64,000 bases of DNA, from the NCBI GenBank assembly GCA_023376005.1, contig CM042157.1:88689086-88753085 (forward strand). Direction: 5' to 3'. The translations under genes were made by a program, and so were the position numbers. Of this stretch, positions 13,118 to 24,552 are shown piece by piece (position 1 is the stretch's first letter; every line of letters starts with the position of its first letter). The notes under the pieces are model-generated. The model saw only the letters and a program-made list of their open reading frames with translations. It had not been told where the DNA came from and made no database searches. Origin of the DNA: Doryteuthis pealeii (lineage: Eukaryota > Mollusca > Cephalopoda > Myopsida > Loliginidae).

Positions 13118-13350
13118 TTCATGTCAGAAGCCACCCTGACACAACACCATGAAGCTAAGAGGACCAGAGAAAACAGCGACAACAAAAGCACCGGAACATC
13201 AACATCTTCAGGGACAGCCTTCAAATGCAAAATCTCTGGTCGAGAATGTTTTTTCAAACATCGGACTTCACATTCTCAGGAGGCGCTGTAACTTCAGGGC
13301 ACATAAAAAACTTTATCATAGTCTTCTGGGACTGAAATGCCAATGAATAT
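13118..13350 (+). pseudogene. C2H2 zinc-finger retroelement tail, degenerate
   Basis: Translation near the middle gives an AFKCKISGRECF-like stretch, where the second finger cysteine has become serine, and the frame shifts before the histidines. The mirror copy on the minus strand at 43655-43840 is intact. Retroelement polyproteins of molluscs often end in such a finger; the rest of the ORF is lost into the adjacent microsatellite. Confidence 0.65.
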
Positions 13351-13666
13351 TTTTACAAGTGTCTTAATCATTTTTGATATTTTATGTTCTGATGCCATCC
13401 AGCATTTAAAAGGGAAAAAGAAAATGCACCGGTCCTAACCAAAACATTATGAATTTTAATCTTCGCTTGTCTCTTCCTCTTCAAGATGGCCTCCGTTGTT
13501 ATGATAAGGTATCGATCACCTTTGATACAAAGTTCTTAATATATTGATCTCTTCTCCTTCAAACTGTAACCTTTAATAATGTTTGGAATTGCTGTTCCCT
13601 CTAACTAATTGAAAACATTATGCGCGCTCGGATTTAATACTACCTAGGAGTATGAGTATATTATGA

Positions 13667-14342
13667 GAGGTCGATTTTTCACTTTTTATAATAATCCAAT
13701 TGTCTCATCTATCGCGACAGTTGTGTGTTAGTATATGAATACTGATACCAAAAAATTATAGATCTTTTACTGCACCATTGTTTGAGGAAATAGCATCAAA
13801 GATCGTTGTGTGTTAGTAACTGAATACATGATACCAAAAATTAGATCTTTTTACTGCACCATTGTTTGAGGAAATAGCATCAAAGATCGTTGTGTGTTTA
13901 GTATACTGATACTGAATACCAAAAATTGATCTACTTGCACCATTGTTTTGAAGAAATAGCATCAAATATCGTATGTTACAGCTTTTATTAAGGATGAAAA
14001 AGCAGCATATTAGAGAAGTCGGTTGATGATGGGAGGGGACACATTTTCAATTTGATTCTATTTATAAATTTCATTCGTTTCATTTTATAAAATGAATTAA
14101 ACATTTCTGATTTTAATATTGAAAACGGTTATATTTTCTAACCAATTTCTTAGCAAAATTGCGGAAAAACGAGGAATATTTTAGTGCATTTTAGTAGACG
14201 ATCTTTGATGCTATTTCCTTAAACAATGGTGCAAGTAAAAATATCTCATTTCTGGTATCAGTATTCACAATAACACGCAATTTTCGCATAGTATTAAAAG
14301 AATGTGATATTTAAAAAAAAGTGAAAAATCGACCTACCCCAA
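13667..14342. mobile_element. Foldback element with 84-bp subterminal repeats, left copy
   Basis: Ends are inverted copies of TAGGTCGATTTTTCAC (left GGTCGATTTTTCAC at about 13670, right GTGAAAAATCGACCTA at about 14320-14336). Just inside one end are three tandem ~84-bp units containing CACCATTGTTTGAGGAAATA; one inverted unit lies inside the other end (14195-14275). No transposase frame is present, so it is a non-autonomous foldback or MITE-like element. Mirror copy at 42554-43306 has four units. Confidence 0.7.
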
Positions 14343-15386
14343 TGGATATGCATAAAGCATAACTTAACTGCTGGCGTGGACTACGGAGAAACTCACTTGT
14401 AAAATCCTATAGAAGCCGTTAAAACCGCATGGTAAGTAGTAATGTCAAAGCTCTTCTAGAAGATTGAAGATAAAGGAAATAGTTGGTAATGTAGGTGCCG
14501 TCAGAGGAAAGATTGATTACCTCTCATAGAGTCAAAGGAGGCGAAAAGAAAAAAAAAAGGTGCTAAGAAGAAATTTACGTATTAGGAAAGGAGAAAAAAA
14601 CCCCTCTGAAACATGCATTTCGACTGGATGTATCGGACATTCACAGCAACAAACGGGTGTCCAATCGAGGATAACATCACACAACATCAAACATCAAAGA
14701 CCAAAGGGAATCATTTTCTTGATAAAAAGCAACAGGAAACTTTCAAACCCCTTCCGCACACGACAATCAAGTCAACCCCAAATTGGCAATTTGACTAAAG
14801 CAAACTATTATTGAGAGAAGCCCTGTCGGCTTGGGCTTTATGTAGCGAGATGATGAAGGTCCTGAGTTTTTGCAAGGACACTATTAGAAAAGAGAGGAAG
14901 AAGAAGAAATAGAGTGAATAAAGGTTTTAAAAATGATGAACATAAAACCGTTTGTCGTGAATTTGACCGGGGCGTGACACCCCTGGATGGAGAATGAAAG
15001 CCAACCGAGAATTCGGGTTTTGACCGGACCGAAAGTCACAATGGTCACGAGGAATGACGAATAAAAATACCCGGCCTCTTTTTTGATTTACGACAGCGTA
15101 GGATACGGACGGGCCTGTGGTCCCTAGTGTGGGATTACAGTAATTTAACAGTGTCCTCTCTCTCTCTCTCTTTCTCTCTGTCTTTCCTCCTCTCCGACAC
15201 AACCCACGAAGACGAAGCCCGAAAATAAAGCTTAAGCAGCTTGTGACGATATATTTCTCGCGTTGCTACTTTTTTTTTATCGACAAGATGACCGCCACAT
15301 GCCGAACACCTTTTTAGTGTCGAGAATTTGGAGGCACGTTGACAAGACCCGCTATACAACATATATCGCTATTACAACGTATATAT
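14343..15386. other. Unassigned duplicated sequence
   Basis: Mirrored at about 41531-42550. It holds a short (CT)n tract near 15155-15180 and several open frames of 60-90 codons with no recognisable domain. Nothing further is supportable. Confidence 0.4.
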
Positions 15387-15388
15387 AC

Positions 15389-15420
<32 letters not shown>

Positions 15421-15422
15421 AT
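15387..15422. repeat. (TA)n microsatellite
   Basis: TA run with one phase break; mirror at 41483-41530. Confidence 0.9.
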
Positions 15423-15617
15423 CGTTTTTTGGTACCATGAATATATTACTACGTTACATTTAGAATTAATCCCCCTTATAAAGAAGGGCAATATACTTGG
15501 GAGTACTTTCAAGAGAAAAAGTGTAAATTATTGTTTTATAACATTCAACACGTTTTCAACGTTTGTTGTGAGTCTCGGCTCTTGACTGAGATCAGTTTTA
15601 AATAACTTAATTTACTG

Positions 15618-15850
15618 AGATGGGTATAATTAATAATTGTAGGTGTGGACACGGTTGAAACGAGTTCAAATCCTGGACACGTCTGTTTGTATTTCACATA
15701 GAAGGAAATCTGTGAATACAAGCCAAAAGGCTCTTTCTTGTTTATAAAAATACTTGAAATGTCCTCCTCTCTCCTTATTTTCCTTCTCCGATGTGAATTA
15801 AACAATTCATATTGATTTAATTAATCATTTCTTTTCAGGACTCTTATATT
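15618..15850 (+). mobile_element. SINE-C (tRNA-derived), left arm
   Basis: A tRNA-like head with a good B box (GAGTTCAAATCCTGG at about 15663) follows an A-box-like GATGGGTATAATTAAT stretch. The body carries TCCTCTCTCCTTATTTTCC. Mirror copy at 41070-41335. Confidence 0.65.
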
Positions 15851-16074
15851 TGATTTTGGTTTTAAAAATAGAGCTGAAGATAAAATGTAGAACCTTTGAT
15901 GGGTTGGAGGTATTTTAACAGAGGTTGGATTACTTTTAAGTATTATTATAATCACTGATTTAATAAGTCGATTTAAATTCTAATGAATTAGTTTGTAGGT
16001 CTGCCACGCTAGGATGTGAACATAGTCCAAGTTTGGAGCATCCAGCAAAAGATCGAACTGGCTATTCTGTAATA

Positions 16075-16262
16075 AGTGATCTGCAAGTTTAGCATCCCTC
16101 TTTTATTGAATCTATATTCATTCTTCATGTTTTTGGATCCGATTTTTAACATTTTAAATTTTTCTATTGTTAAAATCTAATTTATCGAGAACTATTTTGT
16201 TATTCTTTTTGATAATAGTCTGAAACGTAGTTTAACATCATCGGCAAAATAGTTCTATCTAT
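16075..16262 (-). pseudogene. LINE reverse transcriptase fragment (motif C side), left
   Basis: Minus-strand translation contains an LFADD-like motif (from TTTTGCCGATGATGTTAAAC) followed by a region with an FKMLKIGSKNMKNEY-like signature, typical of CR1/Jockey-type LINE reverse transcriptase palm and thumb. It is separated from its motif B partner (16995-17080) by an inserted PLE. Frames are broken; the plus-strand mirror at 40640-40830 reads further. Confidence 0.65.
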
Positions 16263-16284
16263 TGATAATATATCAATAATTTGA

Positions 16285-16612
16285 AAGCAATAAAAGACCC
16301 TAACATATGTCACAAAACCTATACAGTTACCGTTTAATCTTGCTCCAAATGCCTTAATTCTATATAGGAAGTACAATTAGACCCCTCCACTTAGAATCAA
16401 AGATGACATACCACACAACGTGCATCCTCATTCCACAAACATTTAATCAAATTGCAAAAAAGACAATAGTTTTTTTCCCGTTAAGATAGAGACAATAATA
16501 CGGCAACGTTGGTAATCTCAGAATTAGGAGAAAGTTTATTAATAGCAAATTAGGTCCTCAGTATAAACAATAGTATTAGAGCTAACACTGAATACATAAT
16601 TAATTAAAATAC
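16285..16612 (+). pseudogene. GIY-YIG endonuclease remnant of PLE
   Basis: Collinear with the open mirror copy at 40308-40634 but interrupted by single-base indels. The region around 16330-16400 still encodes pieces of the CxxC and YIG segment in shifted frames. Confidence 0.65.
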
Positions 16613-16851
16613 ACGTTCCTCATAGTATATAGTAAATAGTATGTACATTCATTATACATATATCAAATGAATAATACGTAAATATATAAATAGATGAAAA
16701 TAAATAAAATTGAAAATTGAATGAACGGCTAAATGACTATCACGGCTTCCGTCGTGGCGTTTAAAAAAAAGAACACCACGAGGCGCGTGTTTTATAACAT
16801 AAAAAAACAAATAACGACATATAAAAAAAAACGCGTCCATTTTCTGGAATC

Positions 16852-16886
16852 GTCTCTGAGAGAAGTTACTTTGAAATCGATAAGAC
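16852..16886 (+). ncRNA. Hammerhead-like motif in PLE, left copy
   Basis: GTCT and AGAC can form stem I; GAAA, the palindrome ATCGAT and the cleavage-site A are present. The catalytic CTGANGA reads CTGAGAG, so the core is damaged relative to the right copy (40027-40065). Confidence 0.5.
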
Positions 16887-16994
16887 AAAAAAACATCTTT
16901 TTGTTTTTATTTTTTATGTGCATTGTATTGGCTTTCAATTATTAATAATTATAACATACTTAACAATGCTTTCAAGCAACATTACCACAATTAC

Positions 16995-17080
16995 TTCTAT
17001 ATCTGATTTATATCAGTGTAGCTAAATCATTTATCAATATAAATAAAACAAAGTTGTATGATGCCAATCATATAATATGT
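16995..17080 (-). pseudogene. LINE reverse transcriptase fragment (motif B side), left
   Basis: Minus-strand translation gives an INDLATDIKSDI-like string, the conserved stretch of LINE reverse transcriptases preceding the FADD motif. Decayed. Confidence 0.55.
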
Positions 17081-17189
17081 ACAATAGTGACATAGTTATT
17101 TATTATGCTTAGTAATAGCCATAGATAGTCAGCACTCAGTGAAAATCAAAATTATTAAATGAGATTATTTACTAACACAGTTGTTCATA

Positions 17190-17480
17190 ATCTATATATC
17201 ACAGCTCGTTCATGTCTTCTATCACAGCTCGTTCAATTCTATATATCTTCTATACAGTTCTCACGTCTACATACTCTCATCATCTAATCATCATTCCTAT
17301 CATCTATCAACAGTCGTTCATATTTATATATCTATCTATCCATACTATGTTCATATCTATATATATCTATCTATCACCGTTGTTCACATCTATCTATCTA
17401 TCTATCTATCACAGGCTCGTTCATTATTATATATCAATCTATATAGTCTGTTCATATCTATCTATCACAGTTCTGTTCAC

Positions 17481-17511
<31 letters not shown>

Positions 17512-18175
17512 ACAGCTCGTTCATATTTATATATCTATCTATCATAGTTGTCATATCTATCCTACACAGTCTGTTCCACATCTATCTATCTATTCTATCT
17601 AATCTATCTATTCTAATCTAACTACACTAGTCGTCATATTTATATATCTATCTATCATAGTCTGTTCATATCTCATCTATCACAGTCTATCACACTATCT
17701 ATCTATCATCTATCTTATCTATCTATCACAGCTCGTTCATATTTATATATCTATCTATCTAGTCTGCTTCATATCTATCTATCACAGTCTGTTCACCATC
17801 TATCTATTATCTATCTATTCTATCACAGCTCGTTCATATTAATATCTATCTATCGTAGGTCTTTCATTATCATATCTATCACGTATGTTTCAATCTAATA
17901 TATCTTCATCACAGTATGTTCACATCTATCTATCTATCTAATCATCTATCTAATCTATCACAGTGTGTCATATCTATATATCTATATCTATCAATCTATC
18001 TCAGTCAGTACATATCTATCTATATTTCCATCTATCTATTTATTTATCCCAGTTTGTTCAAATATATATATATATATAAATTTCCTGACCAAATGGCGAA
18101 ACGTATGTTTGAGCGTACTTAAGAGTAATGTTGAGACATGCATGTTATACCTATCTATCTACCACTATCTACTAT
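17190..18175. repeat. TCTA tetranucleotide array with CACAGTTCGTTCA interruptions
   Basis: (TATC)n blocks interspersed with a higher-order motif TATCACAGCTCGTTCATAT. Mirror of the GATA array at 38840-39745. The [15 protein letters not shown] open frames are translations of the repeat. Confidence 0.95.
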
Positions 18176-18179
18176 CTAC

Positions 18180-18535
18180 ATTGCCCTATATGGCAAGCCC
18201 CAACCCCTTTTATCATATGGGGTGCTAGAAGGCGGTGCTGCGGTCTACATGTCCTGGGATAATGACGTCTAAACTCTATCTGATGGTGAGGTTCCAGTTT
18301 TGAGGTTTGGGGAATGTGGAGCACTCCTCATCACCATGCTCCCTGGTCCACTCTGGACCCGGAATGGTAGTACCTGGTTCAGGTCCCATCTATGGGTTAA
18401 ATAGAAAAAATGTATTTATAAAAAAAATTGTTATTATCCATAAGAATTGATTATTTTCAAAACTTTTATCGGCATTAGTGACCCACTGAGTTGATATGCG
18501 CGGTAAAACACAACCAAACCAAACCAAAACTATCT
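18180..18535. repeat. Interspersed repeat with CCAAACCAAACCAAAAC tail
   Basis: Contains ATGGCAAGCCCCAACCCC, CATCACCATGCTCCCTGG and a tail of CAACC/CCAAACC repeats. Related copies: 38500-38830 (mirror), 22600-22960, 36018-36330. Possibly a SINE-like family, since the tail is short and repetitive; no tRNA head was identified. Confidence 0.6.
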
Positions 18536-19306
18536 ATCTACCCCACTATCAATCTACTATCTATTAATCCTATCCTGATTGCATTACCATTACATCACGC
18601 CATATGTAATTTGTAAAATTAATTCAAATTGTCTTTCTATCTGAAATAATTTTTTGAATATCAAACATTAATTATCGGACAATGTACTCCTGAAATTAAG
18701 ATTCGAGGATACGAGGGCATTTGTACGATTATAAAAACTAAGTTAGGAATTTTGAAATTCAATTTTTTATTTTGAAAAAAATTACAGAGATTTTAAAAAA
18801 ATAAACAAATTCAATTGAACGAGCTAAATCCGAACAGTGGCGTTTTAATTTACAGCATTTAACTGTTTTCTGAAATGAGGAATAATTTCTAAAATAATTA
18901 GATTTTATTCTCTAATGGAATTTCCATTTGCTTTGCGGCACGGTAAAAGTCACAACAGAAGAAACAGAAATTTATAAAAAATCATGGAGAAATCTCTGAT
19001 TTGCCTTAAAAGTAACTCTAATCAGGGATTCTATGTTTTTTTTTTATTTAGTGTTGATGTTGGGAAACCTGAAATGATTCGAATTCATTTTGTGTCCCGG
19101 GAAATATCTCAATGAATCTTGCATCTTTCTTTTCCAATTCAATATTTGCAACTTTTATCCGTCACATCTCAAGAAGAAAGAAAGAAATATATGCTGTTGC
19201 TTTTCTTCTTTCTTTCTTCCTTTCTTATGTATTTGGATTATTGGATTTTCCTTTTTTTTCCATTGAATTATACACTTTGCATATATCATACCTTATCCAA
19301 GTCCCA
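18536..19306. other. Unassigned duplicated sequence
   Basis: Mirrored at 37730-38450. Contains a (TTTC)n tract near 19195-19225 and AT-rich sequence. No gene or element boundary is supportable. Confidence 0.5.
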
Positions 19307-19400
19307 AACGAGCAGGATGTGACACAAGGTCAATTTCTTAAGCGGAGTTCAACAGGTATTGATTTCAGACTTTCCTATAGGTTGTTATATGAATCAGTTC
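19307..19400 (-). mobile_element. SINE-B fragment
   Basis: Begins GAGCAGGATGTGACACAAGG and runs through TTAAGCGGAGTTCAACAGGT, the body of the SINE-B family best seen at 26757-27036; the tRNA head is missing. Confidence 0.65.
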
Positions 19401-20072
19401 CACACGTGTGTGAGTCTCTCAATTAAGACGAACTAGTTCCTCTTGCCTCAAAATACCAAAGTTTACATTGAAAAAGAAAAATTGCTAATTGATTTCACTG
19501 TTTATCACATGCCATGATATATACTATATTATATATATATATATATATATATAAATAAACCCCCTCTCTGTAAATAGGAAAAAATATATAAAAATTAATT
19601 AGGAATTTAAAATAGTAAAATTTAAAAAACACAAAATCACAAAGAGGAAAAACCCCCTCTTGTAAAATAAAGGAAATAAATAGAAATTTAAAAATTGTGT
19701 TAAAATTTAAAAAACAAAAATAAAAATCACAAACAGGGGAAAACTCACATCAACCGTTCATCCTGGTAGTAAGATCAAACTCGAGTATAAAATGGTTGTG
19801 ATATTAAATTAAAGAGCGCTATGCACTTGCTGAAGGTCAGGTGACCCATACTATATCTCATTGCGGCTCCATCGGAGGCAGAGGTCAGTTGCTACGGTGG
19901 GAAGGGTCGAGGGTTGGATCAACCTCGATTGGTCCGCTTGGGGTGAAGGAAATTCGTTGTTGAAAACCAGAAATTTCCACCTCATCCCAAGGAATAACAA
20001 CGCTGATGACTTCTCTCCCTCAATCAATCTATAGATGATTTTTACCAAGATATATATATATAACAACCTCCG
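19401..20072. other. Left-arm-only stretch, (TA)n at 19520-19553
   Basis: Start of the ~2-kb segment absent from the right arm. AT-rich with two loosely repeated AAAAAACCCCCTCT-like blocks at about 19558 and 19650. No gene seen. Confidence 0.5.
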
Positions 20073-20280
20073 CCATGAGCAGAATGTAACACAAGGTCAA
20101 TGTTCTTAAGCAGAGTTTCAACAGGTTTGAATTTAGAGTTTTCCTTCTCCTAGACGGGTTGCTAGCCAGGTTAAAGAACCAGTCTACCTCATTATTTATC
20201 CATAGCTGGAGTAAGAGTAGGATTTCTATACCCTTTCCCAATGGGTATTTAGCGCTATATGAAATGCCTCATATATCATC
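20073..20280 (-). mobile_element. SINE-B copy
   Basis: CCGCCATGAGCAGAATGTAA at the start, then the family body (TTCCTTCTCCTAGACGGG, CCAGTCTACC, CATAGCTGGAG). Truncated before the tRNA head. Confidence 0.7.
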
Positions 20281-20311
20281 CTCCAGGTTTGTAATATATA
20301 AAGTCTGTTAA

Positions 20312-20395
20312 ATGCTGAACCAATTCCCGTCGGGTGAACCGAAGTTAAGCAACGCATACGTCTCTTCAATACTTATGAGAGTGACTACTTAGTAA
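20312..20395 (+). pseudogene. 5S rRNA-derived fragment
   Basis: Contains ACCGAAGTTAAGCAACG, the highly conserved internal region of metazoan 5S rRNA, preceded by a TTCCCGTCGGGTG block and followed by ATACTTATGAGAGTGACTAC, which aligns with the 5S TACTTGGATGGGTGACC segment with substitutions. Roughly residues 25-85 of 5S are represented. Either a dispersed 5S pseudogene or the head of a 5S-derived SINE3. Confidence 0.65.
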
Positions 20396-20679
20396 AAGAA
20401 AAAGATTGCAAAAAGTGTCATACTAAGGAAACCTTTGTAAGTCAAACAAGGGAAAACATCGAATCTCAAATATATCTTCTTATTGTTGTGGGGTTTTTAA
20501 GGTCAAGACAAACGACTGGTCAAAATGAATACCAATGTATTTGAACAAAAAATGAGTAGAAATTTACAGAAAAGAAGTGGAGTTGCGTTCCGACCATACA
20601 GTAGCGAACTGACTCACCGTTGCTTGTGGTTATTTACATGTTTCCCACTTTTACACGATATGCACAAGCCGTTTTATGC

Positions 20680-20850
20680 TGGGCACCACCCAACAGCCGA
20701 GCCTCATGGTGTAGGTAGAAAAATTGCATCGATCCCGTTGAGGATCCCCCTCAAGGGGCGCCGCTGCGATCAACGCTATTAACCACGCAACCAGTCCAGT
20801 GGCCGAATGCACACTGGACCAGCAAGCCTACGCGAGTAAGGTTTAGGTCG
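20680..20850. repeat. Piece related to ~270-bp core repeat plus tRNA-like patch
   Basis: GCATCGATCCCGTTGAGGAT and CCCTCAAGGGGCGCC match the core units at 45280-45330 and 48715-48745. The following CCAGTGGCCGAATGCACACTGG is an imperfect inverted repeat within a tRNA-like patch. Confidence 0.4.
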
Positions 20851-21519
20851 CAACTCGCTCGCGTTGCTTTGTGTCTCAAGCCACCAACATGTCCCTCCTA
20901 TATACTCTTCAAGTAGTAGTAGTCAGCGCATTCCTATCTGTACATAGGTTATATCACCAATAAAAATTATATTTAGTTTTTCATCTAATCATTAAATATT
21001 ATCTGGTCATTGGGTAAATTTCAAAGTTCCTAAAGGGACCCTACATGTCTTTCTAAAGTTTCTCTACAGTATAATTATAGACCGTATAAAATATAGGAAT
21101 GAAGAACAAGACTCAGACAAAAATGTGTAGTATATTTCCGTCTGGAGTTGAATAAGGCCTTTTCAGATGCGAAGAAGCCGAGTTCAAAACTCCAGCGAAA
21201 TATACTACATAATTCTGTCTGAGTTTTGTGCTTTCATTCCTTATATTTTACCTCATCTGTCGGATTCATTCCAACCCCCTTTTCCTCATTATAATTATGT
21301 ATCATTTGTCTATCCGTGGTTCTCAACCGGGGGGCGGGGCATATTCCCAACAGGTACCATATAAAACTTTTGGTGTTGAGGCAAGAAAAAATTTTAATTA
21401 TAAAAAATCCACTAGGACTTTAAACATCAATATGCTATGAGTAGTCTATCAGGGTAAAATAGAACCAATCACTATGGATTACAGTAATAAGTTATATCAT
21501 TTCAAGCGACTAGAGAGAT

Positions 21520-21890
21520 AAACTAGATGGAGCTGCACAAGAATGCCTGCGGGTGATCATGAACAAGACGTGGAAAAACAGCACCCCACAAGAAAACAGC
21601 TGTACGGCCACCTACCATATATCACCCAAACCATTCCCAGTAAGACGGACAAGACACGGGGGACACTGCTGGAGAAGCAAGGACGAAACTCATAAGCGAC
21701 GTCTCCTGTGGAAGCAGCACATGGACAAGCCAGTGTGGGCCGAACCAGCAAAAACGTACGTTGATCAGCTCTGTGCGGGTGCAGGATTGCTGCAAAAGAA
21801 GACCTCCGGAATGAGTTGAGCGATAGGGCGGGTTGGGCAGAACATTGTCATGATATCCGCGCTGAAAGCCCGACATGATGATGATTAGTA
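21520..21890 (+). pseudogene. RTE-type LINE 3' end, frameshifted
   Basis: Encodes, across two frames, the C-terminal segment seen intact at 37062-37391: IMNKTWK, an RRTRHGGHCWRSKDE block and a KTYVDQLCAGAG block. These are characteristic of the region downstream of the reverse transcriptase in RTE/CR1-like LINEs. It ends with CGACATGATGATGATTA, a short trinucleotide tail as in RTE elements. Confidence 0.75.
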
Positions 21891-21935
21891 AGTAACAAGG
21901 GAATATCCGATATTATCTAACAAAGGCTCTACAAA

Positions 21936-22133
21936 GGGTTATTTCCTTATAAGTCTGACCACGATCAAAGGGAGCCACTCTTTACTGATGAATTATTTAT
22001 TTATTTTCCCATTAAACAACCCTAAACACCTAACCCTAACCCGTCTTCTTTTTCCTAGTAGATCAATAATAAATGATTTATCAAGAAGAGTGGTTCCCCT
22101 TTGTTTATGTTAGAGTTATAGGAAATAACCCTA
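21936..22133. mobile_element. Foldback MITE with telomere-like core, left
   Basis: About 200 bp with ~70-bp terminal inverted repeats (left: GGGTTATTTCCTTATAAGTC and AGGGAGCCACTCTTTA; right: inverse of these). The middle has CCCATTAAACAACCCTAAAC followed by CCTAACCCTAACCC. Mirror copy at 36803-37014. It follows the RTE end by about 50 bp in both arms. Confidence 0.7.
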
Positions 22134-22304
22134 CAAACTTTCTCATAATTATGCATCATTAATCTACATGACCAGATCAATGGCGTTTGCAGCACAATTA
22201 TTTGTGGATCTCAATTTTAAAAACAATTTCTCTATTCATATCACACATTTGATTTGCACGACCAAATTACCCTTTCAGTTGTATAATATATACATTTACC
22301 AAAC

Positions 22305-22555
22305 CCTCACACGATCAGATGTAACAGATTGTCAATTTTCTTGAACGGGGTTAACAGGTTGGAATTCGGAGTATTCCTTCTCCCATACTGTTCTTTTTAT
22401 AACAAGTTTAAATAGACCAGTCTGCCCTTGCTATTTATTCCAAAAGCTGGAGAGCCAGTAGTGAATGCGTATTTTTTCCAGTGCTATTACCATATGTCAA
22501 ACACTCACAGCTTGTCAGGGATTTGATTTTAATCAGGGTTTTCAACTATCTTTCA
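22305..22555 (-). mobile_element. SINE-B copy with tRNA-like head
   Basis: Body shares TTAACAGGTTGGAATTC and CCAGTCTGCCC with other SINE-B copies. Minus-strand head near 22510-22555 contains a B-box-like AATCAAATCCCTGACAAGC. Mirror at 36395-36640. Confidence 0.65.
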
Positions 22556-22599
22556 AGTATTGGGCGTTGTTTGGTTTCTTGTTTATTGACATATCTCAA

Positions 22600-22963
22600 C
22601 CTCCTTAGGTTATTTAATGCCCAAATCATTTTTGAGAAGACTACAGGTTTGGTTTTGTCATTTGTTTACGGCAAGTCATCAACCTCCAGTGGGTATTTAA
22701 TGTCGATAAAGTTTTGACACTAAATCAATTCTCTACAATGATAATACCGATTTTGTTTATATTACATTTTTCTATTCAACCTCATAGGAATTGGACCACT
22801 AACATATGAAAGAAGGATTTGGGGTTTGCCTATGAGGGCATAGGTTGGCGGCAATTTCATATAGGTGCTGGACTTGACTTGGCCAAGCATTGATCGCGAG
22901 GTCTCTCCGACCCGCCACAACAGAATGATATCAATTTTCGCATTATAATAACATCTCTCTCTT
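22600..22963. repeat. Interspersed repeat, inner end of left arm
   Basis: Shares ACCTCCAGTGGGTATTTAAT and TTTTTCTATTCAACC with 36018-36330 (inverted) and with 18400-18530. The palindrome similarity fades at about 22963. Confidence 0.65.
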
Positions 22964-22974
22964 TCGGACACCTT

Positions 22975-23150
22975 TGACAGTTGGACAATAATGGATCCCA
23001 TTTGACTGATTTAATTTTTAAACATAATGAAACAAAATGGCATTATATGTACTTTTCGAAAATAAAAACACTTTTTTGTTTTTTTTACTTCATTTGCATT
23101 TTATTAAACCTACAAATGTGTCAGATCATTTTGCCTGACCCTGTATTTAT
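22975..23150 (-). mobile_element. End of DUF4817-type transposon
   Basis: Read on the minus strand it gives GGCAAAATGATCTGACACAT, then the AT-rich leader found before the ORF at 26545. The ORF itself is not present here. Confidence 0.55.
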
Positions 23151-23323
23151 GCATATTTTTCTTGGGTATTTTATGCCATATTTTCCAATGAATCGTACCT
23201 CGATTTATAGCCCTCAACATAAAGCAAAAAATCGTAATGGGTATTTTACATTCACAGATCATTGTTAGCCGTCTCCTTCATAGCATATTGATTTCTATCG
23301 GTTTAAATCAATTCTGCCCCTCT

Positions 23324-23324
<1 letters not shown>

Positions 23325-23414
<90 letters not shown>
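23325..23414. repeat. (CT)n followed by (TA)n microsatellite
   Basis: About 55 bases of CT then about 30 bases of TA. Confidence 0.95.
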
Positions 23415-23416
<2 letters not shown>

Positions 23417-23714
23417 TTTTTTCAAAGCGAATGTTATGAAATTCCAACTGCAGTTTCTTGCGGGAGCAATTCTTCAGGGAATAATCACCACTTCCAGTCA
23501 TCCACTCTTATTAATATCCCGGCAGTATCCATTCTCAAGTACTTGGTTGAACCACCCTACGTAATTCCAGAACCTACCTGGCTCAGTCAATGTTTATTCA
23601 AATGCCTACATTTGTTTGTTAACTCTGATCGCGAGTTCAATATCTTCCTTGGGTCTCTGCATTCTGCTATTTTTAGTTTTTCATTTAAACACAGCATACA
23701 GGGGTTTTCGTTTC

Positions 23715-23717
<3 letters not shown>

Positions 23718-23765
<48 letters not shown>

Positions 23766-23778
23766 TTATATATATATA
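23718..23778. repeat. (TA)n microsatellite
   Basis: TA run with two phase breaks. Confidence 0.95.
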
Positions 23779-23962
23779 GGTAAAAGTAACACTCGACTGG
23801 TAAGTTGGGGATGGTTCTATTTGGGATCACCTATATCCTTTGTACATCTACAATTCATGCCCATGCAGATGCATACCTATAGTTTTACAAGGATTTTTAT
23901 TCAAATCCTTAAGAGAGCTCAATGGAAGATAATTAATGAATTAATTATATACAGAGAAATAT

Positions 23963-24100
23963 TTACACTTTCAATAAGAAATAAAAACTTAACAAATCGT
24001 TGGCTATTATAAATTTATTTTTATAATTTACCGGCCGAAATAGATTTATAATAGCCAAATGACGGTTTGTTGAGTTTTTTCTTTCTTATTGAAAGTGTAT
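23963..24100. repeat. Foldback hairpin
   Basis: Arms of about 55 bp (left holds ACACTTTCAATAAGAA and TTGGCTATTATAAAT; right is their inverse) with a ~25-bp loop. CCGGCCGAAATAG at the loop resembles a worn hammerhead 3' core, but no CTGANGA remains. It abuts a (TA)n run and the PLE end pair at 24105. Confidence 0.7.
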
Positions 24101-24166
24101 ATATATATATAATTTGAAGGCCAATACAATGCGTATGAAAAATAAAAACAAAAAGATGTTATTTTT

Positions 24167-24206
24167 GTCTTATCGATTTCGAAGCATAAACTTCATCATC
24201 AGAGTT
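24167..24206 (-). ncRNA. Hammerhead ribozyme motif
   Basis: Minus strand: core CTGATGA, stem II GAAG/CTTC around TTTATG, GAAA, palindromic ATCGAT, then A as the cleavage base. Stem I has only two good pairs (AACT versus AGAC) compared with four in the copy at 40027-40065, so activity is doubtful. Confidence 0.6.
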
Positions 24207-24512
24207 TCGTATCAGAAATGGACGTACTTACGTTTTTCTTTCTATTGACGGTTTTTATTTTGAATTTGACATGGCAATAATCTTGGAACATTGACCGGAT
24301 GACAAACAGACAAGATTGGATACATTTGTTCTCAACAAACATTTTTAAAAAATAAAAGAAATTACAGTTATTTGCCCATTTCATTCATAACATGAGGAAA
24401 AAAGAAAGAAGGAGAAGAAAAAAGAAAAAAAAGAAAAGAAAAAATAAAAGAAATAAGAAGAGAAATTATAACCACACAAAGAAAAACGTAAGTACGTCCA
24501 TTTCTGATACGA

Positions 24513-24552
24513 AACTCTGATGATGAAGTTTATGCTTCGAAATCGATAAGAC
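24513..24552 (+). ncRNA. Hammerhead ribozyme motif
   Basis: Inverted twin of 24167-24206 with the same core (CTGATGA 24517-24523, GAAA, ATCGAT) and the same weakened stem I. Confidence 0.6.

Larger units (their letters stand above)
16268..16994 (+). mobile_element. Penelope-like element fragment, left copy
   Basis: Ends are inverted copies of AATTTGAAAGCAAT. On the plus strand it carries a frameshifted GIY-YIG endonuclease remnant (about 16285-16612) and, downstream, a hammerhead-like motif (16852-16886). It lies between two pieces of a LINE; a TTCTATATCTGAT target copy is intact at 16995-17007 and decayed at about 16254-16267. Same insertion as 39921-40648, so it predates the arm duplication. 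Confidence 0.7.
5975..22963 (+). repeat. Left arm of giant imperfect palindrome
   Basis: Successive segments match the right arm (about 36000-47290) in reverse complement and in mirrored order. Anchor pairs: 6165 with 47010, 10450 with 46820, 12300 with 44510, 13250 with 43735, 16560 with 40370, 18350 with 38690, 21640 with 37310, 22870 with 36095. By eye the aligned parts are about 90-95 percent identical, with many small indels. The arm is longer than its partner because of the 4.1-kb array and a left-only segment at about 19430-21400. Confidence 0.9.
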
